DNA of 64,000 nt from the NCBI RefSeq assembly GCF_002272795.1, contig NZ_MLAT01000005.1, positions 79,537 through 143,536 of the forward strand. The letters are read 5' to 3'. The notes below the pieces were generated by a model. The model did not search any database. It had not been told where the DNA came from and was given only the letters and a program-made list of their open reading frames with translations. This document shows, one piece after another, positions 17,968 through 25,678 of the stretch. The stretch comes from Helicobacter sp. 13S00482-2 (GTDB lineage Bacteria > Campylobacterota > Campylobacteria > Campylobacterales > Helicobacteraceae). Position 1 is the first letter of the stretch. Every line of letters begins with the position of its first letter. The translations under genes were made by a program, and so were the position numbers.

Positions 17968-18063
17968 TTAATTATATTTTCTTTTTTTTAGTGCTTTGTG
18001 ATTCCATATAATAGGGATGATTACTATGCTTAAAATAATATTAGCGATGGCTAGATTATTCAT
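17968..18063 (-). CDS. Small hydrophobic peptide, 31 residues
   Basis: The frame reads MNNLAIANIILSIVIIPIIW and then NHKALKKRKYN: one transmembrane helix of about 17 residues followed by a strongly basic tail. The ATG at 18063 has a strong ribosome site (AAAGGAGAG) and begins 15 bases after the invertase stop on the same strand, so it is probably on the invertase transcript. Size and shape recall small membrane toxins of type I toxin-antitoxin systems, but no antisense RNA promoter was identified. It could also be a small membrane regulator. The AT-rich sequence between it and the zinc-ribbon gene (17829-17967) shows nothing else. Confidence 0.5.
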   Translation of the reverse strand: MNNLAIANIILSIVIIPIIWNHKALKKRKYN

Positions 18064-18078
18064 CTTCTCTCCTTTGTT

Positions 18079-18753
18079 TTAAAAATCCATATCAAATTTT
18101 TTGGTGCATTTATGGTTTGAAAATCCTAGACTCCTGCCCTTAAAATAATGCACATTTCCTGTCCTTATTAGCCATCGCCTCAATGTGTCTCTATGCACAC
18201 CTAGTTTTTTAGCCACATAGCTTTGAGAGTAGCCTTTATCAAGCCACTGTATGATTTTGTCTCTAGCATAATAACAAGGGTGTAATTCTATGCGTGTCTT
18301 GCTCCCTATCTTCCTGCCTAAGATAACGCCTTCTGCTACTCTTCTAGCTAAGCCTTCTTTGGTTCTTTGAGAGATGAGATTTCGTTCTATCTCAGCACTT
18401 AAAGAAAAGGCAAAGGCTAATACTTTTGAATTGATATTATCAGAAAGCTCAAAGCGTTCTTTGATGCTATAAATGAGGATTCCTCTTGATATGCAAGTGT
18501 TTAGAAGACTCATCACTTGCAAAAGACTCCTACCAAGTCTAGAGAGTTCTGAGACAATAAGCGTGTCACCTTTTTTTAGCTTTTTCATCAGATCACCTAG
18601 TTTTCTATTTTTTACAGCTATGGTGCCACTCATTGTCTCTTCCACCCAGCTATCAACTTGTAAGTTGTTAGATTCACAATAGTTTTTGATTTCAAAACGT
18701 TGATTCTCTACAGTTTGCTTTTCTGTAGAAACTCTGATGTAGCTATATGTCAT
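18079..18753 (-). CDS. Serine recombinase, Hin/Pin-type DNA invertase
   Basis: A 224-residue small serine recombinase. The catalytic serine is Ser9 in YIRVSTEKQ with Arg7 beside it. The active-site arginines are Arg72 and Arg75 in SELSRLGRSLLQVMS, followed by the long dimer helix FAFSLSAEIERNLISQRTKE and GLARRVAEGVILGRK. The C-terminal helix-turn-helix SQSYVAKKLGVHRDTLRRW binds the crossover site. This order (catalytic domain first, HTH last) is that of Hin, Gin and resolvases, not of IS607 transposases, and no transposase gene is nearby. Its start is 55 bases from a 345-bp inverted repeat that ends in a restriction gene, so its likely job is to invert that segment. Confidence 0.9.
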   Translation of the reverse strand: MTYSYIRVSTEKQTVENQRFEIKNYCESNNLQVDSWVEETMSGTIAVKNRKLGDLMKKLKKGDTLIVSELSRLGRSLLQVMSLLNTCISRGILIYSIKERFELSDNINSKVLAFAFSLSAEIERNLISQRTKEGLARRVAEGVILGRKIGSKTRIELHPCYYARDKIIQWLDKGYSQSYVAKKLGVHRDTLRRWLIRTGNVHYFKGRSLGFSNHKCTKKFDMDF

Positions 18754-18770
18754 TTTAAATCCTTAAATTT

Positions 18771-19532
18771 TTGAATAATGTTACAAGAATGGAGTGTTTA
18801 TTTTCGTTTTTCAAGCTCATAGAGGAGACATATATCAGAGCCAAAGAAGATGAGGAATATATCATCTATCTAAATGAAAGAGAGCGAACTGAACAAATCA
18901 TTCGCCCAATTTTACGAGGCAGGGATATTAAACGCTATAGCTATGAATGGGCAGGGAAATGGGTGATAGGAACATTCCCTACACTAAAACTTAATATCGA
19001 TGAATATCTAAGTCTAAAAAATTACCTTGAATCTTTTATGCCAAAAATAGCCCAAAGCGGAGAAAAGGGTTGTAGAAAAAAGACTTCTAATAAATGGTTT
19101 GAAACTCAAGACAATATCGCATATTGGAACGAATTCAATAGGCAGAAGATTGTGTATCCCAATATGACGAAATTTTTACCTTTCGTTTATGACGATAAGG
19201 GATTTTTAGCCAATCAAAAATGCTTTATTCTAACGGGAGAAAATATTGCTTTTTTGAGTGCATTCTTGAATTCTTCATTGTTTAAATTTTGTTTCAGTGA
19301 CTCATTTCCTCGATTGGGTGTGGAGGGTAGAGAATTGAGTAAAATATTTTTTGAAAAAATCCCTGTTATAAAAATCACATCTAATATAAATAATAAATTT
19401 GCGTTAGCCATAGATGACATACAAAGAGAATACACAGAATCAAAGGCTATTGATATAGATAGAATGATTTTTGATCTGTATAATCTAACCGAACAAGAGC
19501 GAGAATTCATAGGTTTTATAGAAATTAAATAA
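18771..19532 (+). CDS. Silent alternative 3' end of the type IIG restriction-modification gene
   Basis: An open frame of 253 codons with no credible promoter or ribosome site; the first in-frame start is a TTG. From 18809 to 19153 it appears identical to codons about 1054-1168 of the restriction-modification gene facing it. It then diverges into a different tail of about 125 residues: NMTKFLPFVYDDKGFLANQ, later FFEKIPVIKI, ending QEREFIGFIEIK. The tail has the same layout as the tail of the expressed gene (MTK..FVY, N.C.., LNS.L, EKIPV, LYxLxxxE), so it is a homologous, intact alternative and not debris. Inversion through the repeat would attach it to the expressed gene. As placed it is probably not translated. 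Confidence 0.85.
   Translation: MNNVTRMECLFSFFKLIEETYIRAKEDEEYIIYLNERERTEQIIRPILRGRDIKRYSYEWAGKWVIGTFPTLKLNIDEYLSLKNYLESFMPKIAQSGEKGCRKKTSNKWFETQDNIAYWNEFNRQKIVYPNMTKFLPFVYDDKGFLANQKCFILTGENIAFLSAFLNSSLFKFCFSDSFPRLGVEGRELSKIFFEKIPVIKITSNINNKFALAIDDIQREYTESKAIDIDRMIFDLYNLTEQEREFIGFIEIK
18809..19153 (+). repeat. Inverted repeat copy 1 (345 bp)
   Basis: This copy lies in the silent cassette. It matches the reverse complement of 19935-20279 base for base, as far as I can read, with no gap: position x pairs with 39088 minus x. It begins TTTCAAGCTCATAGAGG and ends AGGCAGAAGATTGT. Two short palindromes inside it could be recombinase sites: GGAACATTCC at 18969-18978, and CAATAT-CGC-ATATTG at 19112-19126. 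Confidence 0.92.
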
Positions 19533-19537
19533 TGATT

Positions 19538-22500
19538 TTATGATCTCTCAACAAAAGCTATTTCATCATCTGATAACTCATAAAGTTCATAAACAAGTTG
19601 ATTGATCTGCTGATCTAATAGGGAAATATCAGAATCGATACTTTGTTCTTTGAGTGCTAGGATTTCATCTGTCATTAAAGTAATTTTATCAATTATGCTT
19701 TGATTTTTCTCATTTACTTTTGGAACAGGGATTTTTTCTATATACTGTTTTATCCACCTAAAAGCACCTTCTCCCAAACTAGAAGCCATAAACTGAATAT
19801 AAAAATAAGTCAATTTTGAATTCAGAATGGCTAAATGATATTTACTTGCATTGGGTATAAAATAACAGGTTTGGTTAATAAAGATTCCATCATTACTATA
19901 AACAAAACATGGATCTTTAGTCATTTCTGCCCATACAATCTTCTGCCTATTGAATTCGTTCCAATATGCGATATTGTCTTGAGTTTCAAACCATTTATTA
20001 GAAGTCTTTTTTCTACAACCCTTTTCTCCGCTTTGGGCTATTTTTGGCATAAAAGATTCAAGGTAATTTTTTAGACTTAGATATTCATCGATATTAAGTT
20101 TTAGTGTAGGGAATGTTCCTATCACCCATTTCCCTGCCCATTCATAGCTATAGCGTTTAATATCCCTGCCTCGTAAAATTGGGCGAATGATTTGTTCAGT
20201 TCGCTCTCTTTCATTTAGATAGATGATATATTCCTCATCTTCTTTGGCTCTGATATATGTCTCCTCTATGAGCTTGAAAGGCAATTTAGAAGCATCTGTA
20301 TTGTCACAATTATCCAGTATTTCGTCTTTTTTATCTGTGTCAATGATAAAAGCTTCGTTATAACCTGTTAAGATCCCCCGATAGATATTTATATCCCAAT
20401 CTTTTAATGGCACTCCGATAGATTCTATCTTTTTCTTTAAGGCCATCACTTCGCTATCTCCAAATGTAAAGGCCTCGCTGCTGAGCGTATCAGTGCTTAT
20501 AATCTGAGGGGTTACATTGGATATATCTGTTCCATCTTCTGGCTTAGTAGTGATAGGAATATATCTAAAATCAGCTTTTGAAGATTTTGTCTTTTGAAAT
20601 TCTAGTATAGAGGTATCCACAGTAGCACTATCGAACACCTTCACACCGTTAAACTCCACATAGGTTTCTAGCTTGGTTTTCCCTAATATAAAGCTTCGAA
20701 GGGCTTTGCCATATCCTGCTCTTGTCCATTTGTTGCTTGTGATAAAACTTAGTCTTCCTTTTTCTTTTAGAACTTTGTAGCCTTGTTCGAAAAAATAAGT
20801 GAATATATCGCTTGTTCCACTAAAGATCTCAAAATGAATACTTAAGTGTGGCTTGATCTCTTTGATCCTCTCTTGACGGATATATGGTGGATTGCCGATC
20901 ACCAGATCAAAGCCTATGAAATCTCCATTTTCATCTAACACCTCAGGGAATTCAAATCGCCACTCAAAGCTATTTGAATTTTTTAATGATTCTAGGTATT
21001 CAAAGTCGCTCTTGATAGAATCTAAAAGCTTTTGAGCTTGTTTGTCTAGGTCATCGGGGTTTTCTTTTGGCTTAAGGTCGCTAGAATCTCCAAATAGGAT
21101 TGTTTGAAATTTGATAGGATTGCTTGCGGGTTTGCCTTGCTCATCATAAAGACTATCATCGATAATTTTCTGGATCCCTAGTCCAAAATTCGAATCACCA
21201 AACCTCATCTCCCATTTGAAAATATTTTCTCCATATTTACCTACAAACTTCCTCACAGATTCTTCTAAACTCTGGGTTCTTTTATCCCACTTGATAAAGT
21301 GATTTTTGAGCATTGTTTTGATATCACTTATCTTATTAGTGATGACTTGCTTGTCTTTAAGAGCTTCTTTGTAGAGATTCACTTGAGTTTTATAGTCTTC
21401 TATAGCGGTTTTTAGATTCTGAGTGAATTGATTTGTGAGTCCTATAGTTAGCTTGGAGTTGATAGGGAAATTCGACAGTAGAGAGTTTCCTGTTTTGATA
21501 TTGATGTCAATATTGGGGAGAGTTTGAAGGTAACGATGCTCTATGTCTTCATAATAGCTGTATTTAAGAAGTTCTATCCAGAGTCTTAATTTGGTGATTT
21601 CGCAAGAGTTTGGATTGATATCCACACCAAAAAGACAGTTTTCTATGATGTCCTTTTTTGTATAAAACATCGCTTTTTGAATGACGTGAGATTCTATTTT
21701 TTCATGAGAAGGAATGGTGTAGTTATGAATCTCTCCACTAGAGTCCTTGATAATCACTTCATCATTTTTGAGCTTTAGGTCGATATCTCTGAGTCTGCGA
21801 TTTTCTTCATCACATAAAATCCCTAGTTTGTATTTAATATAGATGAGTTCATTTAGGCTTGAGACTAGGAAATGCCCACTTCCTACAGCAGGATCGCAAA
21901 TAGTGATGCTATGGAAGATTTTACTAGCTTCTTGTAAGTCATCAATTTTATTATAGAGTTCGTCCAATGTTTTACAACTCCAATTTTTAGCTGCGTTGAA
22001 TTTATCTATCACAAGCTTTGTGATAGACTCCCTGCACATATAGCTAGTGATAAAACTAGGAGTATAAAAGCTCCCTTCTTTATAGCCATTTAGTTTCTCA
22101 AATACAAGCCCTAGTACAGCTGAGTTGATTAGCTTATCGAAGTTTATCTTTGTGTGATTTTCTATATCTTTTGGTGTGGTGGTGAAATCGTAAGAATGCA
22201 AAAATGCAAAGAGGTATTCTAATAAGGGGAGGGAGTCTTTGTTTTTATACTGCGAATCTTTCTTTAAAATAGAAGATTTGTGCAGTTCTAGGGGTTTTGA
22301 ATCTAGCGATCTGATTTGTTTATTTTTGCCACCATTTGTTTCTTTCTCTAGAAGTGTTTTTTCAAATAAACTTGAATTCAGATATGGTATTTCTTCAAGT
22401 CCTTTTGGTATATCACTTCTATTTGTCTCCTTTATAGCCAGGACATCAAAAAAGAGTTGATTGAAAATCTTAAAATCAGGAATGATTTCTAGATCTAAAA

Positions 22501-23437
22501 AAGGCTTTTTGATATGATTGAAAGAAAGTAGCATCGATTCTAGGAGTCTTAAAAATAAGATACGATTATTCCAGGTAGTGAGCAATGAAAATATCTCTTC
22601 AAAGTCCTTTTCTCTATCAAAACCTAGATTTTTCGTGATGGAATCTAATAGCGTGTTGGAGGTCGTTGAAGGAATGATGATAACCTTCCCACTCTCTAGT
22701 TTTTCGCATAATCCTAAGATATACAGAAGTTCATCATAAAAACCCTGATTGAGTGTGTTGCTATCGATAAACATCTTTTGCTTGAGTAGGGTAGTAGGGC
22801 TTAAGATGGCATAGATGAGGGGAATATCTTCATCGGTAGTGTCTGCGAGATTGAAATACACATAAGGGATTTGAGCATCTAAGGTTTTAAGATGGTAGGC
22901 AATATCTTCATAGAATTTTTCTGTTCGTGTATCATTGCCTTCTTTTAGTTCGGTATTTTTGAAGGATTTAAGAATGGCTTTGTCTTTAGCAAAACAATGA
23001 TGATATTCTTTTGCATCAATGATATAAAAAGAATTGAGATTGCATAAAATGATATGCCTGATAGCGTTGTTATTATTTGTGATACTTTCTCTTAGATAAT
23101 ATAAAATCGACTCACAAAATGCCTTTGATTCTAGCGTGTCTTCACCTGCTGGAAATTCTGATTTATTTTTGAGAGATTTTGCCTCAATAATGACTTTGGC
23201 TTCATTGTCTTCATATATCGCTGCATCGATTCTGCCTTTGGTGTTGATGTCGTATTTGAAGCTTTGAGTGAGAAAACTATTGATAGCATTTTTTTGATGC
23301 TCTTCGGTTTCTTCTGTATTGGTTTGCTGGAGTTTTGATATGTGGGATTTGAATTCGTCTATCTGTTTTTGTGAAGGATTGATTTGAGAGCTCAGATCTC
23401 CTAGAAAATCTTGTAATGAAAGCCTAGTGTATTTCAT
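19538..23437 (-). CDS. Type IIG restriction-modification enzyme (fused nuclease, methyltransferase and specificity domain)
   Basis: A 1299-residue single-chain enzyme. The N terminus has a PD-(D/E)xK-like nuclease motif (GRIDAAIYEDNEAKVIIEAK: Asp71, Glu85, Lys87). A helical connector follows. Then comes an N6-adenine methyltransferase with the SAM motif DPAVGSGHFLV at about 515-525 and the catalytic NPPYIRQER at about 849. The C-terminal third is an Eco57I/TaqI-like target recognition region. Residues about 1054-1168 are duplicated in inverted orientation in the neighbouring silent cassette, and the tail from 1169 is the part that would be exchanged. The gene starts at 23437 after a TATAAT box and a 27-base palindrome. 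No separate specificity or methyltransferase gene is present. Confidence 0.93.
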   Translation of the reverse strand: MKYTRLSLQDFLGDLSSQINPSQKQIDEFKSHISKLQQTNTEETEEHQKNAINSFLTQSFKYDINTKGRIDAAIYEDNEAKVIIEAKSLKNKSEFPAGEDTLESKAFCESILYYLRESITNNNNAIRHIILCNLNSFYIIDAKEYHHCFAKDKAILKSFKNTELKEGNDTRTEKFYEDIAYHLKTLDAQIPYVYFNLADTTDEDIPLIYAILSPTTLLKQKMFIDSNTLNQGFYDELLYILGLCEKLESGKVIIIPSTTSNTLLDSITKNLGFDREKDFEEIFSLLTTWNNRILFLRLLESMLLSFNHIKKPFLDLEIIPDFKIFNQLFFDVLAIKETNRSDIPKGLEEIPYLNSSLFEKTLLEKETNGGKNKQIRSLDSKPLELHKSSILKKDSQYKNKDSLPLLEYLFAFLHSYDFTTTPKDIENHTKINFDKLINSAVLGLVFEKLNGYKEGSFYTPSFITSYMCRESITKLVIDKFNAAKNWSCKTLDELYNKIDDLQEASKIFHSITICDPAVGSGHFLVSSLNELIYIKYKLGILCDEENRRLRDIDLKLKNDEVIIKDSSGEIHNYTIPSHEKIESHVIQKAMFYTKKDIIENCLFGVDINPNSCEITKLRLWIELLKYSYYEDIEHRYLQTLPNIDINIKTGNSLLSNFPINSKLTIGLTNQFTQNLKTAIEDYKTQVNLYKEALKDKQVITNKISDIKTMLKNHFIKWDKRTQSLEESVRKFVGKYGENIFKWEMRFGDSNFGLGIQKIIDDSLYDEQGKPASNPIKFQTILFGDSSDLKPKENPDDLDKQAQKLLDSIKSDFEYLESLKNSNSFEWRFEFPEVLDENGDFIGFDLVIGNPPYIRQERIKEIKPHLSIHFEIFSGTSDIFTYFFEQGYKVLKEKGRLSFITSNKWTRAGYGKALRSFILGKTKLETYVEFNGVKVFDSATVDTSILEFQKTKSSKADFRYIPITTKPEDGTDISNVTPQIISTDTLSSEAFTFGDSEVMALKKKIESIGVPLKDWDINIYRGILTGYNEAFIIDTDKKDEILDNCDNTDASKLPFKLIEETYIRAKEDEEYIIYLNERERTEQIIRPILRGRDIKRYSYEWAGKWVIGTFPTLKLNIDEYLSLKNYLESFMPKIAQSGEKGCRKKTSNKWFETQDNIAYWNEFNRQKIVWAEMTKDPCFVYSNDGIFINQTCYFIPNASKYHLAILNSKLTYFYIQFMASSLGEGAFRWIKQYIEKIPVPKVNEKNQSIIDKITLMTDEILALKEQSIDSDISLLDQQINQLVYELYELSDDEIAFVERS
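19935..20279 (-). repeat. Inverted repeat copy 2 (345 bp)
   Basis: This copy lies inside the expressed restriction-modification gene and covers the first part of its target recognition region. It is the reverse complement of 18809-19153. The match stops sharply at both edges: the outer edge falls before codon 1054, and the inner edge is where the two alternative tails begin (VWAEMTK here, VYPNMTK in the silent copy). Absence of drift between copies suggests frequent exchange or a recent origin. Confidence 0.92.
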
Positions 23438-23477
23438 AAATATCTGCCTATATTAAAGGTGTCATTTTGTGAGGCAG

Positions 23478-23483
23478 ATTATA
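23478..23483 (-). promoter_or_regulatory. Probable -10 box of the restriction-modification gene
   Basis: A perfect TATAAT on the minus strand lies about 40 bases before the start codon. The position of a -35 element would fall at the edge of the adjoining 27-base palindrome, so a protein bound there could control this promoter. Confidence 0.5.
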
Positions 23484-23500
23484 ATAGAATGAAGTTTAAT

Positions 23501-23527
23501 GTTTATTTAAATTTAATTTAAATAAAC
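23501..23527. repeat. 27-base near-perfect palindrome between tsaD and the restriction gene
   Basis: Arms GTTTATTTAAATT (23501-23513) and AATTTAAATAAAC (23515-23527) are exact reverse complements around a single T. It starts directly after the tsaD stop codon and borders the restriction gene promoter. It may be an operator, a transcription end for tsaD (although the stem is almost all A/T), or an insertion boundary of the island. Confidence 0.6.
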
Positions 23528-24586
23528 CTATATAAATTCCCCTTGGGTGCTTTTTGGGGAACTCTGCAAGGTCACTATATCAGCAAACTCTTTACGATTG
23601 TATTTATCTAATGCAGCCCTACCTATCATCGCTGCATTATCAGAGCAAAACTCTAGGGGTGCGAGTAATAGTTTAGCTCCAAAGGTATCACAAAGATCAT
23701 GGATTTTATCTCTAAGAAAGATATTCGCACTCGCTCCTCCTACGATAGAAAAATGCTTGATGAAATCCCCATTCTCTTTTTTTGTCTTAAAATATTTTTT
23801 AAGCTGAGTGAGGAGATGATCACAAGCGGTTTTTTGAAATTCATAGCAAATTTTTCCTCTAAAATCATCGCTTTGAATATTGATTCCTTGTTCTTGTGCT
23901 TCTAATACCTTTAGGCGAACAGCATTTTTAAGACCTGAAAAACTAAAGGCTAGATCTTTAGAGTGTTTTAAGGGAAGGGGGAAATTAAATGTTGATTGGG
24001 GTTTAGAGTCTTGGGCATGAAGCTTTGCCATTTTTTCCACAATAGGACCTCCAGGATAGCCTAATAAAAGCATTTTTGCGACTTTGTCAAAACTTTCTCC
24101 AAAACTATCATCCATACTCTTTGCTATGATGGACATTTGTGTGGGGGATTTGGCCTCTATGATGAGAGTATGCCCACCTGAAACGAGCAAAACTGATAGA
24201 GGAAAAATACTCTGTATTTGATTTATAAAAAGGGAATAAATATGCCCTTTGAGATGATTGACAGAAATAATCGGGAGTTTGAGTGAAAAAGCTAGAGCTT
24301 TTGCCATCATCAGCCCTTCAATTAGGGTGATATTTAGGCCTGGCTCTGTAGTGACAGCAATTGCCTTTAGTGGCGAAAAGGAATCATTCAAGAACTTTTT
24401 AGCTTCATAGAGAATTTTTGGAAGTTCTTCTGCATGGAGTCTTGATGCAATTTCTGGCACTACACCACCATAAGTGCTATGAGTAGCTTCTTGAGAGATT
24501 TTTCTATGAAAAAGCAGTTTGCCACTAGAGATTTCAGTGATAGCAATAGAGCTATCATCACAGCTACTTTCAATACTTAAAATCAT
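23528..24586 (-). CDS. tsaD: tRNA N6-adenosine threonylcarbamoyltransferase TsaD
   Basis: A 352-residue Kae1/YgjD-family protein that transfers the threonylcarbamoyl group to A37 of ANN-decoding tRNAs, together with TsaB and TsaE. It begins [16 protein letters not shown] and has the metal-binding [10 protein letters not shown], the ATP-site region [22 protein letters not shown] and [11 protein letters not shown] start it at ATG 24586, where the family begins; the frame is open for 22 more codons. It restores core gene content after the island. Confidence 0.94.
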   Translation of the reverse strand: MILSIESSCDDSSIAITEISSGKLLFHRKISQEATHSTYGGVVPEIASRLHAEELPKILYEAKKFLNDSFSPLKAIAVTTEPGLNITLIEGLMMAKALAFSLKLPIISVNHLKGHIYSLFINQIQSIFPLSVLLVSGGHTLIIEAKSPTQMSIIAKSMDDSFGESFDKVAKMLLLGYPGGPIVEKMAKLHAQDSKPQSTFNFPLPLKHSKDLAFSFSGLKNAVRLKVLEAQEQGINIQSDDFRGKICYEFQKTACDHLLTQLKKYFKTKKENGDFIKHFSIVGGASANIFLRDKIHDLCDTFGAKLLLAPLEFCSDNAAMIGRAALDKYNRKEFADIVTLQSSPKSTQGEFI

Positions 24587-24667
24587 ATTTTTCCATTTCA
24601 ACTTAGTGATAAAATCCATTTTTAAAGGATTTTTTTGATAAATTATAACCAAAAACTAGAGGATAAA

Positions 24668-25666
24668 ATGAAAAGACTCAAAGCAGAATGGGAAAAACAA
24701 AGTGCAGTGATTTTGGCATTCCCGCATAAAAATAGTGATTGGGAGGATTGTATCAGTGAAGCTAGAGATAATTTTTTATCCATCATCAGAGAGATAACAC
24801 GTTTTCAAAAAGTCATTTTATGTGTTGATATAGATGATGATGAGGGAATGGAAATATTGCAAAAATCAAATTTAAATCATATTGAGTTTGTGAAAATACC
24901 AACCAATGATACTTGGGCGAGAGATTTTGGACCTATCAGTGTCGTAGAAAATGGCAAAGTGGAGCTTTTGAACTTCGGATTTAATGGCTGGGGGCTAAAA
25001 TTTCCCGCCAATAAAGACAATCAAATCAATCAAAAGCTTTTTGAAATGGGTGTTTTAAATACTTCACCTAAGAATATGCCTATCATATTGGAAGGGGGTA
25101 GCATTGATACAGATGGAGCAGGGAGATTGCTCACAAACACACAATGTTTGCTAGAAGCTAATAGAAATCCTCACTTGTCAAAAGAAGAGATTGAATTATT
25201 TTTAAAGCGATCACTAGGTGTGGATGAGATCTTATGGTTACATTCAGGTTATCTTGCAGGAGATGATACTGATAGTCATATTGATACACTAGCTAGATTT
25301 ATAAATCCCACCACCATTGTTTATATGCAATGTGAAGATAAAAGCGATGAACATTATGTGGAACTTAAAAAAATGGAAGAAGAACTAATGGATTTAAGAA
25401 CAAAAGATGACCAACCTTATACGCTTATTCCCCTTCCTTTGCCTGATCCAATCTTTTGGGATAAAGAGAGGCTTCCAGCGAGTTATGTGAATTTTCTATT
25501 TATCAATGGAGCTGTTTTGGTGCCAACTTATAGGGATAAAAGAGATGAAGAAGTTTTGAAGACTTTTGAAAAAATTTGTCCTTCTTTAGAGGTGATTGGA
25601 ATTGATTGCTCTACGCTTATAAGACAGCATGGAAGCCTTCATTGCGTGACAATGCAAATTTATTAG
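24668..25666 (+). CDS. aguA: Agmatine deiminase
   Basis: A 332-residue guanidino-group-modifying enzyme that hydrolyses agmatine to N-carbamoylputrescine and ammonia, leading to putrescine. Conserved blocks are TNDTWARDFGPISV, GFNGWG, LEGGSIDTDG, GDDTDSHIDTLARF with the catalytic histidine, and the C-terminal nucleophile cysteine in QHGSLHCVTMQ. The start at ATG 24668 follows AGAGGATAAA. It is followed after 12 bases by hypF; aguA-hypF-hypE is also the H. pylori order (HP0049-HP0047). Confidence 0.94.
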   Translation: MKRLKAEWEKQSAVILAFPHKNSDWEDCISEARDNFLSIIREITRFQKVILCVDIDDDEGMEILQKSNLNHIEFVKIPTNDTWARDFGPISVVENGKVELLNFGFNGWGLKFPANKDNQINQKLFEMGVLNTSPKNMPIILEGGSIDTDGAGRLLTNTQCLLEANRNPHLSKEEIELFLKRSLGVDEILWLHSGYLAGDDTDSHIDTLARFINPTTIVYMQCEDKSDEHYVELKKMEEELMDLRTKDDQPYTLIPLPLPDPIFWDKERLPASYVNFLFINGAVLVPTYRDKRDEEVLKTFEKICPSLEVIGIDCSTLIRQHGSLHCVTMQIY

Positions 25667-25678
25667 CAGGTAATAATA

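Larger units (their letters stand above)
18809..20279. other. Predicted invertible DNA segment
   Basis: 1471 bases bounded by the two 345-bp inverted repeats. The 781-base interior holds two convergent unique 3' ends whose stop codons lie five bases apart (19532 and 19538). Recombination between the repeats would swap these ends between the expressed restriction-modification gene and the silent cassette and keep both reading frames. A serine invertase gene lies directly outside the left repeat. Inversion itself has not been observed; it is inferred from structure. Confidence 0.82.

Noticed and set aside
18079..18753. The serine recombinase as the transposase of an IS607-type insertion sequence
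   Set aside because: IS607 transposases carry the DNA-binding domain at the N terminus and usually travel with tnpB. Here the helix-turn-helix is C-terminal and no tnpB or element ends are seen, so an invertase fits better.
18771..19532. The second copy of the recognition region as a decayed pseudogene
   Set aside because: The shared part reads identical to the expressed gene, and the different tail is an intact frame with the same motif layout and a stop beside the stop of the other copy. Debris would not keep this symmetry.
16744..23527. The efp-tsaD island as a prophage or conjugative element
   Set aside because: No phage structural, replication or conjugation genes, no tRNA attachment site and no flanking direct repeats were seen.
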